Origin: Brassica napus
Taxonomy: Eukaryota > Streptophyta > Magnoliopsida > Brassicales > Brassicaceae
Assembly (NCBI RefSeq): GCF_020379485.1
Contig: NW_026014678.1
Span: 1 to 64,000 of the forward strand
Direction of reading: 5' to 3'
DNA length: 64,000 bases
Part shown: positions 12,621-24,344 of the stretch, piece by piece
Layout of the letters: the number at the start of each line of letters is the position of its first letter
Position numbering within the stretch: position 1 is the first letter of the stretch
The notes under the pieces: model-generated
The model's input: only the letters and a program-made list of their open reading frames with translations
Database searches by the model: none
Told to the model about the DNA's origin: nothing
Translations under genes and position numbers: made by a program

Positions 12621-13684
12621 TGATAGAACCCAGGTGATCCGGATTTGTGGTCAAATCCTTTTGAAGAGGGAGGGAATGATAGAACCCAGGACCTGGACCA
12701 GGACGTGGAGCAGACTCAGCATGGTGACCAGGATGATCAGATCAGTCCAACTGAGGTTCAGCCATTCATCCGTACCAGATCAACGGACAGAGCCGTGTAC
12801 CGCATTGACCCGCGTGCACCCGGACGTGACCTAAGGATGGATCCACGACCTGATGACCGAATCAGCCAAACCAAAGGCGTTCTTCCCCGACCCATTTGCC
12901 ATTCTAGAGCCAACAGTCAAGCCAGAACCCATGATCCTCGAGAAGAATCAGATTCCGGACTTAGCCTATCTTTCCTTGCCCGTTTGGGACGTACCGCACG
13001 CCCGGATCAGGCTGATCACGACCTTTCCAACCACTTTGATGATTTCATGATGATCGATGCTTCCAACTACTCCAGAGGAAGGATACTTAAGCTCTCTGGA
13101 GATTTGGGTCGAGCTATCTCTTCATCCGTTCATGGATCATCGACGATCAATCATGCGGTCAGCCTTACATCCGTCCTGCTCCTTACCGCGGATGACCTGA
13201 TCACCACAGAATGAACTTGGAGATCTTTGTGAATCTGGACCAGTCAACACAAGAATCCGCACCTTGACCAGTCTTTAGTCAAAGTCTTCATTTCTAGTTT
13301 CTATGTCTTGTTTTCATTCATTTCTATCTTCTATGTTGTCTTTTCCCACAAATGTCTTTATGTTTCTTTGACTCACAAACCTTATAAGTATGTGATGATC
13401 CCCCTTAATAAAATCACATCGATTTTCCTTTGCTTCTTTTGAGTCTTCTCTCATTGTTCTTTGCTTAGAACATTCATACTTCTCTTGGTGAGCTCATCTC
13501 CAAGCGAACCACTTCGTTGTGTTGGACCGGTGCGTCACATCCGGCAACCTTCGAATCTCTGGTAGTATCTTTGGGCTATTCCGCAACCCATAGTGTCACC
13601 CCTCGATCCATCAGTTCTCAATCCTCTCGCATCTGGGTTCATATCAACCTTACCGAAAGAGTGATCCTTATTTTGGTTCTCTCA
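12621..13684 (+). mobile_element. E4: LTR element with nearly all of its 5' LTR and internal region deleted
   Basis: The block is flanked by CCACG on both sides (12616-12620 and 13685-13689) inside the satellite. It opens with only the first 14 bases of the LTR (TGATAGAACCCAGG). It then jumps to the last 42 bases of an internal region, whose reading matches the polyprotein tail …NPFEEGGND, and then has a complete 3' LTR (12677-13684, 1008 bp, TG...CA). A frame of 189 codons (12645-13214) runs from the polyprotein tail into the LTR and is not a separate gene. This is a different family from E1, E3, E5 and E8. Confidence 0.85.
12677..13684 (+). repeat. E4 3' LTR (1008 bp)
   Basis: It starts TGATAGAACC right after the purine tract GAAGAGGGAGGGAA (12663-12676) and ends GGTTCTCTCA at the target duplication. 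CTTATAAGTATG near 13380 could be a TATA element, and AATAAAAT near 13407 could be a poly(A) signal. Both are weak, short matches. Confidence 0.8.
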
Positions 13685-16600
13685 CCACGAGGGCCAAAAT
13701 CACCCGAACAGTCCACAGGAAGGGTCAGCGTGCGGAGTCAAAGGACCAACGTGCTGATATGTGTACTTATGGACAGCCACGGACGTCATGTGTGTACTGA
13801 CGGACACACACGGACACACACGCACAGCCACGAACGTCCTATGTGTGCTGACAGACACACACAGACGTCCTGTGTGTGCTGACGGACACCCACGGACGTC
13901 CTGTGTGTACTGAACAGACAGCCCACGTGGGCCTAAATCACCCGAACAGTCCACGAGAAGGGTAAGCGTGCTGAGTCCAACGACCAACGTGCTGATATGT
14001 GTACTGATGGACAGCCACGGACGTCCTGTGTGTGCTGACGGACACACACAGACACACAAGGACAGCCACGGACGTCCTGTGTGTGCTGGCGGACACCCAC
14101 GGACATCCTGTGTGTACTGAACAGATAGCCCACGTGGGCCAAAATCACCCAAACAGTCCACGGGAAGGGCCAGCGTGCAGAGTCCAAGGACCAACGTGTT
14201 GATATGTGTACTGATGGACAGCCACGAACGTCCTGTGTGTGCAGACGGACACACACGGACAGCCACAGACGTCTTGTGTATGCTGACGGACACACACGGA
14301 CGTTTTGTGTGTGCTGACGGACACCCACGGACGTCCTGTGTGTGCTGACAGACACACACAGACACACACGGACGACCAGTGTGTGCTGACGGACAGCCAC
14401 AAACAGCCACGGACGTCCTGTGTGTGCTGGCGGACACCCACGGACGTCCTGTGTGTACTGAACAGACAGCCCACGTGGAATAAAATCACCCAAACAGTCC
14501 ACGGGAAGGGCCAGCGTGCTGAGTCCAAGGACCAACGTGCTGATATGTGTACTGAGGGACAGCCACGGACGTCCTGTGTGTGCGGACGGACACAGATGCA
14601 CACACACGGACAGCCACGATGTCCTGTGTGTGTTGGCGGACACCCACAGACATCCTGTGTGTACTGAACAGACAGCCCACGAGGGCCAAAATTACCCGAA
14701 CAGTCCACAGGAAGGGTCAGCGTGCGGAGTCAAAGGACCAACGTGCTGATATGTGTACTGATGGACAGCCACAGACGTCATGTGTGTGCTGACAGACACA
14801 CACGGACACACACGCACAGCCACGAATCTCCTGTGTGTGCTGATGGACACACACGGACGTCCTGTGTGTGCTGACGGACACCCACAAACGTTCTGTGTGT
14901 ACTGAACAGACAGCCCACGTGGGCCAAAATCACCCAAACCGTCCACGGGAAGGGCCAGCGTGCTGAGTCCAAGGACCAGCGTGCTGATATGTATACTGAT
15001 GGACAGCCACAGACGTCCTGTGTGTGCTGACGGACACCACGGACCGCCACGGACGTCCTGTGTGTGCTGGCGGACACCCACGGACGTCCTGTGTGTACTG
15101 AACAGATAGCCCACGTGGGCCAAAATCACCCAAACAGTCCACGGGAAGGGCCAGCGTGCAGAGTTCAAGGACCAACGTGCTGATATGTGTACTGATGGAC
15201 AGCCACAGACGTCCTGTCTGTGCTGACAGACACACACGTACAGCCACAGACGTCCTGTGTATGCTTACGGACACACACAAACGTCCTGTGTGTGCTGACC
15301 GACACCCACGAACGTCCTGTGTGTGCTGACAGACACACACGGACACACACGGATGTCCTGTGTGTGCTGACAGACAGCCACAAACAGCCCCGGACGTCCT
15401 GTGTGTGCTGGCGGACACCCATGGATGTCCTGTGTGTACTGAACAGACAGCCCACTTGGGATAAAATCACCCAAACAGTCCACGGGAAGGGCCAGCATGC
15501 TGAGTCCAAGGACCAACCTGCTGATATGTGTACTGAGGGACAGCCACGGACGTCCTGTGTGTGCTGACGGACACAGACGGACACACACGGACAGCCACGG
15601 ACGTCCTGTGTGTGCTGGCGGACACCCACGGACGTCCTGTGTGTACTGAACAGACAGCCCACGAGGGCCAAAATTACCCGAACAGTCCACAGGAAGGGTC
15701 AGCGTGCGGAGTCAAAGGACTAACGTGCTGATATGTGTACTGATGGACAGCCACAGACGTCATGTGTGTGCTGACAGACACACACGGACACACACGCACA
15801 GCCACGAACGTCCTGTTTGTGCTGACGGACACACACGGACGTCCTGTGCGTGCTGACGGACACCCACAGACGTCCTGTGTGTACTGAACAGACAGCCCAC
15901 GTGGGCCAAAATCACCCAAACAGTCCATGGGAACGGCCAGCGTGCTGAGTCCAAGGACCAGCGTTCTGATATGTATACTGATGGACAGCCACGTACGTCC
16001 TGTGTGTGCTGACGGACACACACGGACCGCCACAGACGTCCTGTGTGTGACGTCCTGTGTGTGCTGGCGGACACCCACGGACGTCCTGTGTGTACTGAAC
16101 AGATAGCCCACGTGGGCCAAAATCACCCAAACAGTCCACGGGAAGGGCCAGCGTGCAGAGTCCAAGGACCAACGTGCTGATATGTGTACTGATGGACAGC
16201 CACAGACGTCTGTGTGTGCTGACGGACACACACGTACAGCCACGGACGTCCTGTGTATGCTTACGGACACACACGAACGTCCTGTGTGTGCTGACCGACA
16301 CCCACGAACGTCCTGGGTGTGCTGACAGACAGCCACAAACAGCCCCAGACGTCCTGTGTGTGCTGGCGGACAGCCACAAACAACCCCAGACATCCTGTGT
16401 GTGCTGGCGGACCCCCATGGACGTCCTGTGTGTACTGAACAGACAGCCCACTTGGGACAAAATCACCCAAACATTCCACCGGAAGGGCCAGCGTGCTGAT
16501 ATGTGTACTGAGGGACAGTCACGGACGTCCTGTGTGTGCTGACGGACACACACGGGCAGCCACGGACGTCCTGTGTGTGCTGGTGGACACCCACGGACGT

Positions 16601-17221
16601 CCTGTGTGTACTGAACAGACAGCCCACGAGGGCCAAAATCACCCGAACAGTCCACAAGAAGGGTCAGCGTGCGGAGTCCAAGGACCAACGTGCTGATATG
16701 TGTACTAATGGACAGCCACGGATGTCATGTGTGTGCTGACGGACACACACGGACACACACGAACATACACGTACAGCCACGAACGTCCTGTGTGTGCTGA
16801 CGGACACACACGGACAGCCATAGACGTCCTGTGTGTGCTGACGAACACCCACAGACGTCCTGTGTGTGCTGACGGACACCCACGGACGTCATGTGTGTGC
16901 TGACGGACAGCCACAAACAGCCACGGACGTCCTGTGTGTGCTGGCGGACACCCACGGACGTCCTATGTGTACTGAACAGACAGCCCACGTGGGATAAAAT
17001 CACCCAAACAGTCCACGGGAAGGGCCAGCGTGCTGAGTCCAAGGACCAACGTGCTGATATGTGTACTGAGGGACAGCCACGGACGTCCTATGTGTGCTGA
17101 CGGACACTGACGGACACACACAGACAGCCACAGACGTCCTGTGTGTGCTGACGGACACAGATGGACACACACGGACAGCCAGGGACGTCCTGTGTGTGCT
17201 GGTGGACATCCACAGACGTCC
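13685..17221. repeat. GC-rich satellite, block 3 with higher-order repeats
   Basis: This is the best ordered part of the array. Monomer types recur as A (GCGGAGTC, about 238 bp), B (GACCAGCGTGCTGATATGTATACTG in its diagnostic copies, about 200-210 bp), C (GCAGAG, about 340 bp) and D (TGTACTGAGGGACAG, about 207 bp). A monomers start near 13732, 14724, 15706 and 16671, giving a higher-order period of about 965-992 bp. The third copy lacks about 21 bp at the start of D (near 16495). Several overlapping minus-strand frames are by-products of the repeat. Confidence 0.93.
14724..15705. repeat. One complete higher-order unit (A-B-C-D, 982 bp)
   Basis: This copy runs A 14724, B 14962, C 15159, D 15499, and the next A is at 15706. 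It can serve as the type unit. The neighbouring copies 13732-14723 and 15706-16670 have the same order. Confidence 0.85.
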
Positions 17222-19198
17222 TGTAAGACCCGTTCCTGGTCTCTCGACCCAACTGGATACGAATGCTTACTTATTAATTTCTTTGCTTGTCTGATTCATT
17301 CTAAGTCTTTTCTTTACTAAGTGATATTCGAATATGAGGTTCATAAACAAAGGGATAGATTGCACAGCGGAATAATAATGTATAAACTTTGTATTACTTA
17401 GAAACATGAGATTCAATACACAACTTCGTAACAGTCTCATAGACTATCACTAGTTCATCCCTAGCATCATCTAACCACACGTTACATAGCCTCTCACAGA
17501 CCGAGCCTTCACGGCTCCTTGGCTTGACAAGAACCATCCTTAGTTCCTTAAACCACAACCAGATAAGCATTAATCATAACCGAGAATAGAACGGATTGAT
17601 TCTACAATGCTTGGCTTGGTTCCTAGAACTTAGATAAACCTCAGTCAACATAATCATAAAACGTATGAACCTACCTACCGTATCCTAAGTCATTCAACCA
17701 ACCACCCCTTGACTTAGAATCAGATAGATCGTCCAGAATAGATAAACAGAACACACGAACAGATCCGGATCGTCCCCAAAGACCAATCCGTCTAACCGGA
17801 TAGAATCTAGGTGCGACCGGCCAATGGAGTCCGGCTCAGTGGCCCAACGGACTCCCTTACCTGATCCGGCCTTAGGCCTGGATCCAATCGGCCGAGTAAG
17901 CCTCAAGCCTAATCTGGAAGGCTTAGCAACCGGTCAGACCTTGCGACTCTACCTTGGCTTAGACAAACCGTGACCTTGTCTTAACTAGACAAGCCATAGG
18001 CTGATCCATAAGGATCAGTCCTAACCTATCCCGAAAGACACCGTTTGGAACATGTACCCTTTGGCCATTCGTGCCTCTTGGACACTCATGACTCTTGACA
18101 ACTCGTGCCCTTTAGGTTATTCCCAACCGTTCGTCCTAAGCGCCCAGTCTTGGTGCGATCGGATCATCCCACTAACCGACCCGTGTCTAGGCTAGCGGTT
18201 TGATTATGTCCGGCCAAAGTCTAGGGACGTGTCCCTTGGACTCAACCAACACAACCTTTCGTGTTTAACCAGAGAGAAGAGAAGGGAAACAAATTGAAAC
18301 AGATAAGGAGAGCCGGATGGGACTTAGGAACCGAGCATAGCCGCGGTGCGGTCGCATGGACAATCCGTTCGGTCTGATGGAGCCACGGCCCATCACATAC
18401 CTTGTGAACCACGTCTCGGTTCTCCATGCTCTTCTCCTTGTCTTGATATCCCATTCTTGACCTGAGTTAGTTCTCAAACGATCAGAGTCGCCGGAACACA
18501 ACACTACCACAATCGGCCTTTCTCTTGGCTGGAACTCTCTCTTTCTCTCTTTCTTTCTCTCTACGTTTTTCTCTCGAGTATTTTACTCTGGAATTGGATA
18601 ATGAAATCGACCAGAGAGCCCCCATATTTATAGAAAACGAGGGGGCAAGTCTTGCCCCACGAACAGGCATGACTTGCTAGCGAATGGGCACCATCGGCCA
18701 AGGGTTGTCCCCTTTCGGCCACTTGCATCCCTTCGCCCAACCCACGCACCAGGCCTCCTGGACTTAGCCCACGGCCTTGTCCAAAGACCCAACTGCCCAT
18801 GGCCTCATGGCCGGACCTCACAACCCGCCACTGACCTGGACCCGGACAATCGGCCTAAAGCCCGGACAGTCAGTCTAGCTGAGATGAGCCGACTCTCAGC
18901 TGTCTCAGCTGAGTGAGCTAGTAGTCCAGTTAGTGGAGCTGACTTAGTAGGGAATGAGCTGGAGTGAACTGAACCTAGCTTCATTGAGCTGGCCGAGCTA
19001 CTCGTCCACTTTGTCCAGTTACCGTCTTACTCGTCCTAGCTGTCTCTTAGCTTGTATAAGGTTAAGTCTAAGTTTTCTTATGTCCTTAACCTTCTTTCTC
19101 GACCATGGAACGCTTGCCTTGATGTCCTAACACTGGCTTGCACGTTTCCTCGAACCATGGCCGTCCCAACAATCCTATTCAGGATTGGGGGCGTGACA
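17222..19198 (-). repeat. E5 3' LTR
   Basis: Reads TGTAAGACCC...GCGTGACA on the + strand. The TATA candidate CTATAAATATG is on the minus strand at 18623-18633. The 18-bp dyad CAATCCT-4-AGGATTG is at 19170-19187. Confidence 0.92.
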
Positions 19199-19216
19199 AG
19201 TCTCCCCCCCCTTGGG
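19199..19216 (-). other. E5 polypurine tract
   Basis: On the minus strand this is a G-rich run (AAGGGGGGGGAGACT) directly upstream of the 3' LTR, matching the tract of E8 and E1. Confidence 0.8.
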
Positions 19217-19229
19217 ATGGATTCGTCCT

Positions 19230-22200
19230 TGAATCCGAATCGAATGCTTCCTCGGAAACAAACTGATCCAACCACTCTGGGTACTCTGTTTTCATTCTAG
19301 CTTCGGTTTCCCAAGTGATTATATCCTGACAATTACAGTCCCAGACGACCTTGACCATCTGGACCGTCTTCTTCCTTGTTGCTTATTCCATCCTATCTAT
19401 GATTCGAACTGGCCTCGTTTCCAAGGTTAGGTTCTTACCAAGATCGTCTGGAATGGCAGGAAGAGCGATGTCTTGGTCCGTTAAACATTTCCAAAGTTGG
19501 GAGACGTGGAACACATTATGAAATGCGTCCATCTTGGCCGGCAAGTCCAGCTTGTAGGCCACCATCCCAACTCTTTCAATGACCTTGAACGCCCCCAAGT
19601 ATCTCGGATCTAACTTCCGTCTTCTGGAAATCCGGACTCGTCCTTTGAAGGTAATCATTTTGAGATACACCAAGTCACCTACTTGAAACTCAAGATCTTT
19701 CCTTCTTCGATCTGCATAGTTCTTTTGGCGGTCTTGTGCCTTTCTCATCTTGTCCCTCAAGAACTTGATCTTTTCGGTTGTCTCTTCGACAATCTCCGGA
19801 CCAATCATGCTGTGTTCCCCAACTTGGGTCCAGCATAAGGGTGTCCTGCATGGACGCCCATACAGAGCTTCGTATGGCGACATGCCAATACTACTATGGA
19901 ACCTATTGTTGTAAGCAAATTCTACCAGAGGTAGATGTTTCTCCCAGGAATCACCCCAGTCTAGAACACATGCTCGCAACATATCTTCCAATGTCTGGAT
20001 CGTTCGTTCAGACTGTCCATCCGTCTGTGGGTGATAGGCTGTACTCATGTTCACTCTTGTTCCTAAATCCTTTTGGAAAGCCCTCCAGAAGTCAGATGTG
20101 AACCTTGAATCCCTATCTGAAACTATGCTTGCCGGCACACCATGTAGTCAGACGATCTCATCAATGTACTTACGTACAATCTGATCTACCCCATCCGACT
20201 TTTTGATAGCCAGGAAGTGTGCTGATTTGGTCAGGCGATCAACCACAACCCAAACCGCATCTTTCTTACTCCTCGTGGTAGGGAACCCAGTGACAAAGTC
20301 CATTGTGATGTGATCCCATTTCCATTCCGGAATATGCAAGCTTTGCAATAACCCACTAGGCACTTGTTGTTCTGCTTTGATGAGTTGGCAAGTGGAACAC
20401 TTGGCCACCCACTCCGCGACATCTGCCTTCATACGGATCCAATGATAGAACTTGTTAAGGTTCTGGTACATCTTGGTCGCACCAGGATGAACCGAGAATC
20501 TGGACTTATGAGCCTCCCTCATAATCTCTTCCTTTAGACTTCTATCATTAGGAACACTGATCCGACCGTTTCCTAGGATGGTACCATCCTTTGCAGTTTG
20601 GTACTCCGTCCTATCATTCTGAGCAACCTTGTTCAGGTTCTCGTCCTGACCTTGAACCAACCAAATTCGGGTAAGCAGGTCGGCCTGATTGACCGCCTCT
20701 AATCCGAGTGGTTCAGACTCTTTGGTTGATGCGTTCAACCGTAGGGCACGAACCGTACCGTCCAGGTCGTCCGCTTCTCGTTCGGCTGATACGTCGGCCC
20801 TTCTTCGGCTCAAGGCATCTGCGACCAGATTAGCCTTTCCCGGATGATAGGTGATATCCAGATCGTAATCAGCTACAAACTCCATCCACCTTCTCTGCCT
20901 TAAGTTTAACTCAGGCTGGGTGAATTTATACTTAAGACTCTTATGGTCTGTAAGTATCTGAACCTTGGCACCATACAAGTATGATCGCCAAATCTTTAAG
21001 GCGAACTCTACCGCAGCCATTTCAAGGTCATGGGTGGGGAAAAGTTTCCCTCATGTTTTCTCAACTGCCTTGACGCATAGGCGATGACCTTCCCATGCTG
21101 GGTTAATACGCAACCTAGTCCTGTTATGGACGCGTCCGTATAAACCTCATAGGGTTGGTCGGCCTCTGGAAGAACCAAAATGGGTGCGCTAGTCAGCATG
21201 TCCTTAAGCGCGGAAAAACATTTCCCACACTCCTCAGACCATGTGAACTTAACGTCCTTCCCGGTCAACCGTGTCATAGGCTGCGCCAAGCTTGCGAATC
21301 CTTTCACAAACTTTCTATAATAACCTGCCAGCCCTAGGAAGCTTCTGACTTCCGTGGCACTGCGTGGTCGAGGCCAATCCTTGATTGCCCTGATCTTCTC
21401 TGGATCCACCGAGACGCCCTCACCGGACACAATGTGGCCGAGAAACCCAATGCTCTTCTGCCAAAAACTGCATTTACTGAGTTTTGCATAGAGCTTGTGT
21501 TCCCGTAATCGTTCCAGCACGGCTCTCAGGTGTTTCCGATGAGATTCCTCATCCTTGGAGTAAATCAGGATATCATCAATGAAGATGATCACTGATTCGT
21601 CCAGGAAGTCTCGGAACACCTGTTCATCATTTTCATGAATGCAGCAGGCGAATTGGTCAGACCGAATGGCATAACCACAAACTCGTAGTGGCCGTACCTG
21701 GTTCGGAATGCTGTCTTTCTAATATCATTTGGCTCTATAGGGATCTGATGATACCCTGAGGCAAAATCAATCTTAGAAAACCACTTGGCTCCTTTGAGTT
21801 GATCCAACAACTCGTCTATTCTGGGCAACGGGTACTTGTTCTTCACAGTAACCCTGTTCAACCCTCGATAGTCAATACACAGACGCATGCTACCATCCTT
21901 CTTTTTCACAAAGAGGACTGGTGCACCCCAAGGAGAGCTACTTGGACGTATGAACCCCTTTCCAGCAATTCTTCTAATTGCTTCTTTAGCTCGGCCATCT
22001 CGGCCGGAGCCATTCGATACGGACTCTTGGACAGCGGAGCTGTCCCTGGTTCTAGTTCAATCGTAAATGGATCCGACCTATCAGGGGGGACACCCTGTAG
22101 CGAACGGAACACATCTGGGAACTCAGACACCAACGGGTCCTCAGATAGATCTTTCTGATCATCAGACCTGCCGTGCTCCATAGTGGTAATTGTGGTCAAA

Positions 22201-22636
22201 TATACTTCACAACCCCGTCTAAGCATCCGTTCTGCTCGGATTGCTGACACCACTACTCTATCCAAAGCCGGACTCATATTCAGACTTTGGTACTGGATCG
22301 GGTGAGGTCCAGTCTCCAACCGTACACATCCTCTGTGGCAGTCGAGAGTGGCCCAATACTTTCCCGACCAATCCATGCCTAGGATCACATCGTGATTCTG
22401 TAGGCGCAACACAATCAGATCTACAGGCAGATTTTTCTCCTGGATAATTACCGGGATATTAGTCATGAGCCCTAGTGAGTGCATGATTTGCCCACCGGCC
22501 GCCCTCACTAGTCTCGAATTATCCCCAGAACAGAGGCAGAACAGACCCTTTCCGACCAGTTCCGGGCTCACAAAACTATGTGTAGCCCCTGTGTCGAAAA
22601 GTACGTGGGTTTCAACACCACCAATCATGAGGGTCC
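19230..22636 (-). pseudogene. E5 pol: protease, RT, RNase H, integrase, chromodomain-like tail
   Basis: The order and spacing match E8. Protease has DTGATHS near 22600. RT has [15 protein letters not shown] and FIDDI, RNase H has YTDAS and TDHKS, and integrase has an HHCC zinc region (…CSTCQL), [12 protein letters not shown] and a QSERT glutamate. The tail resembles E8's chromodomain-like C-terminus. Breaks I can see are one base lost near 21962 (after …EELLE), one base lost near 21617 (after …MKMMN), an indel near 21035 (after …HEGNF), a TGA at 20148-20150 where E8 has an Arg codon, and a TAA at 19383-19385 just before the tail. Each piece is well conserved, so decay is moderate and no full enzyme can be made. 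Confidence 0.9.
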
Positions 22637-22725
22637 CTATAAGAGACCCACATCAGAATCCCCTAGCCACTCTAGGTTCCAGACCAAGCATTCTATTGAA
22701 TGTAACAGATAAATTTAGAAATTAC
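22637..22725 (-). other. Candidate 89-bp GT-AG intron at the gag-protease junction of E5
   Basis: On the minus strand the segment begins GTAATTTCT and ends CTTATAG. A CTGAT branch-like motif lies about 20 bases before the AG, and the 5' half is AT-rich. E8 has no such segment. Removing it joins …SIS and GTLMIGGVET in frame, matching E8's …[13 protein letters not shown]. If retained, the frame meets TAA four codons in, and 89 bp also shifts the frame. It therefore behaves as an intron that would separate Gag from Gag-Pol. I infer this from sequence only. Confidence 0.6.
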
Positions 22726-24130
22726 CAGAGATCGAATCAAACGATCCAAAAGCACCGTCGTCACGGGACAGCTCATACACCCTTGGTGTTGTGGTCGGCC
22801 TGCTCTGGGTCGACTTTCCCGTGTCTCCACGACCCTTCCCTTGTCCTCCTTGCCGCTTAGGGCATTCACTTTGGAAGTGTCCGCTTTGGCTGAAATGGAA
22901 ACAAGTCCGAGAGCCGCTGCCACTGGATTGGCCCTGAGTCAGGCTTGGTCGAGTGCAATCTCGGATGGAATGATCCAAGCTGCCACATCTCACACAAGCT
23001 CCCATGGCTTTCCAGCATTCACCTGGATGGTTCTTACCACACTTGGGACATTCAGGTCGTCCACTAGAGGCCTTGCCTCCGTCAACCTGGTCCCACTTCC
23101 TCTTTCAGTTGTTAGTCTTACCCGTCGGGACAGACTGCGACTTTGTCTTAAGCTTGGCTTCTTCGGCAAAGTTAGACTCCAAAAGAGCTACACGTTCAAC
23201 CAGCTCTCCGACGGTGCTGAAGGTGCGGATCGAACAGTGGGTTCTCAGCTCCGGCCTTAAGCCTCGAATGAACCGACGCACCTGGACTGTCTCGTCCTCA
23301 AGTTCCCTTCCAACAAACTGTCGGAGCCAGTTGATCTCCTCTTCGTACTCACGTACGGCCCTGCGGCCTTGGGTAAGGTCTAGGAATCTACCTTCCCGAC
23401 GGTCCCAAGCCTCTGCAGGAAAGTATTTGCGGTTGAATTCATCTTCAAAATCCGCAAAACTCTGGAGACTTCCATTGGTGCGCTTGTTCACAGCCAGCCA
23501 CCAATTATGCGCGTCCCCTTCCAGGAAGTGAACCGCAATGTCTCTCTTGTAATCCTCGGGACAACGAGTTGAGATGAAGTTTCGGACTAGACTACTCCTC
23601 CACTCGTCTGCCTCAATAGGATCGGTGCTTCCTGAGAAATGCTTCGTCCCTAGACGGGAGATGTGCTGAAGCAAACTCAGATAGTCCACCTTTTTCCCGG
23701 TCCTTTCTGGTGGATCAATCTCGATCACCTCGACCGTTTCCATAACTGGACCATTGGTGTTGGGGGCGGTCGTAGCCACAGGCGTAGCTTGGCCAACCGA
23801 GGAGTTCACTAATGGCGTGAACAGTTGGGCCATAGCCGCCACTTGAGTCCCCATTACCTTCATGGCCTCCAACAAGTCCTCTTTGGACAGTGTTGCGGTT
23901 ACATTGGCCGTACCATCGGCCACTTTCTCACGCTGGCCACCATCACGGTTAGCGTTCGAGGATTCCACTTCCTCATCACTCTCCTGATGTTCCTGACCAT
24001 CGTGTTGCGTCCCCGTAAGGTTAGCCTGATCAGTTGGCAACACATCTTCAGCGTTAGCCACGGCCGGATCGGTTTGCAAACCGGACAGATTAGTTCCGTC
24101 CACGGCCACTTAGCTAGACTGACCGGCCAT
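22726..24130 (-). pseudogene. E5 gag (capsid and zinc knuckles), with nonsense codons
   Basis: Reads as one frame apart from stops. The likely ATG is at 24130, with a TAA at 24110-24112 after six codons (one C-to-T step from CAA). An alternative ATG lies at 24109. The capsid-like Gag domain (EADEWRSSLVRNF…HNWWLAVNKR…[10 protein letters not shown]…FLDLTQGRR) is followed by a TGA at 23105-23107, again one C-to-T step from CGA. The same frame continues through CPKCG-, CVRCG- and CFHFSQSGH-type zinc knuckles to the candidate intron. The third knuckle has Phe in place of its second Cys. The role is RNA packaging and particle formation. E8 encodes the undamaged equivalent. Confidence 0.88.
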
Positions 24131-24329
24131 TCTCTTACTTCTTCGGGACTTTCCCGATTTGCTTTTTCCAGCCTAAGGATTCAGACAAAGTTAGTACAAA
24201 ACATACTAACCATGAACAGAACAAAACAATCCCTAGACTAAGCAATCAAACCTCACCGTGAGACCTAATCAGCTGGCTGCGTGTGTGTGTGTGTGGACTA
24301 CATAACCCAACTATCCTAGAATCAAGCAT

Positions 24330-24341
24330 GCTCTGATACCA
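24330..24341 (-). other. E5 primer binding site (initiator tRNA-Met)
   Basis: TGGTATCAGAGC on the minus strand, three bases from the inner end of the 5' LTR. Confidence 0.9.
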
Positions 24342-24344
24342 ACT

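Noticed and set aside
12645..13214. 189-codon ORF in E4
   Set aside because: It is the last few codons of a polyprotein running on into the LTR. The remainder is LTR sequence without a protein match I recognise.
24280..24295. (GT)n microsatellite in the E5 leader
   Set aside because: Only about seven dinucleotides, too short to be informative.
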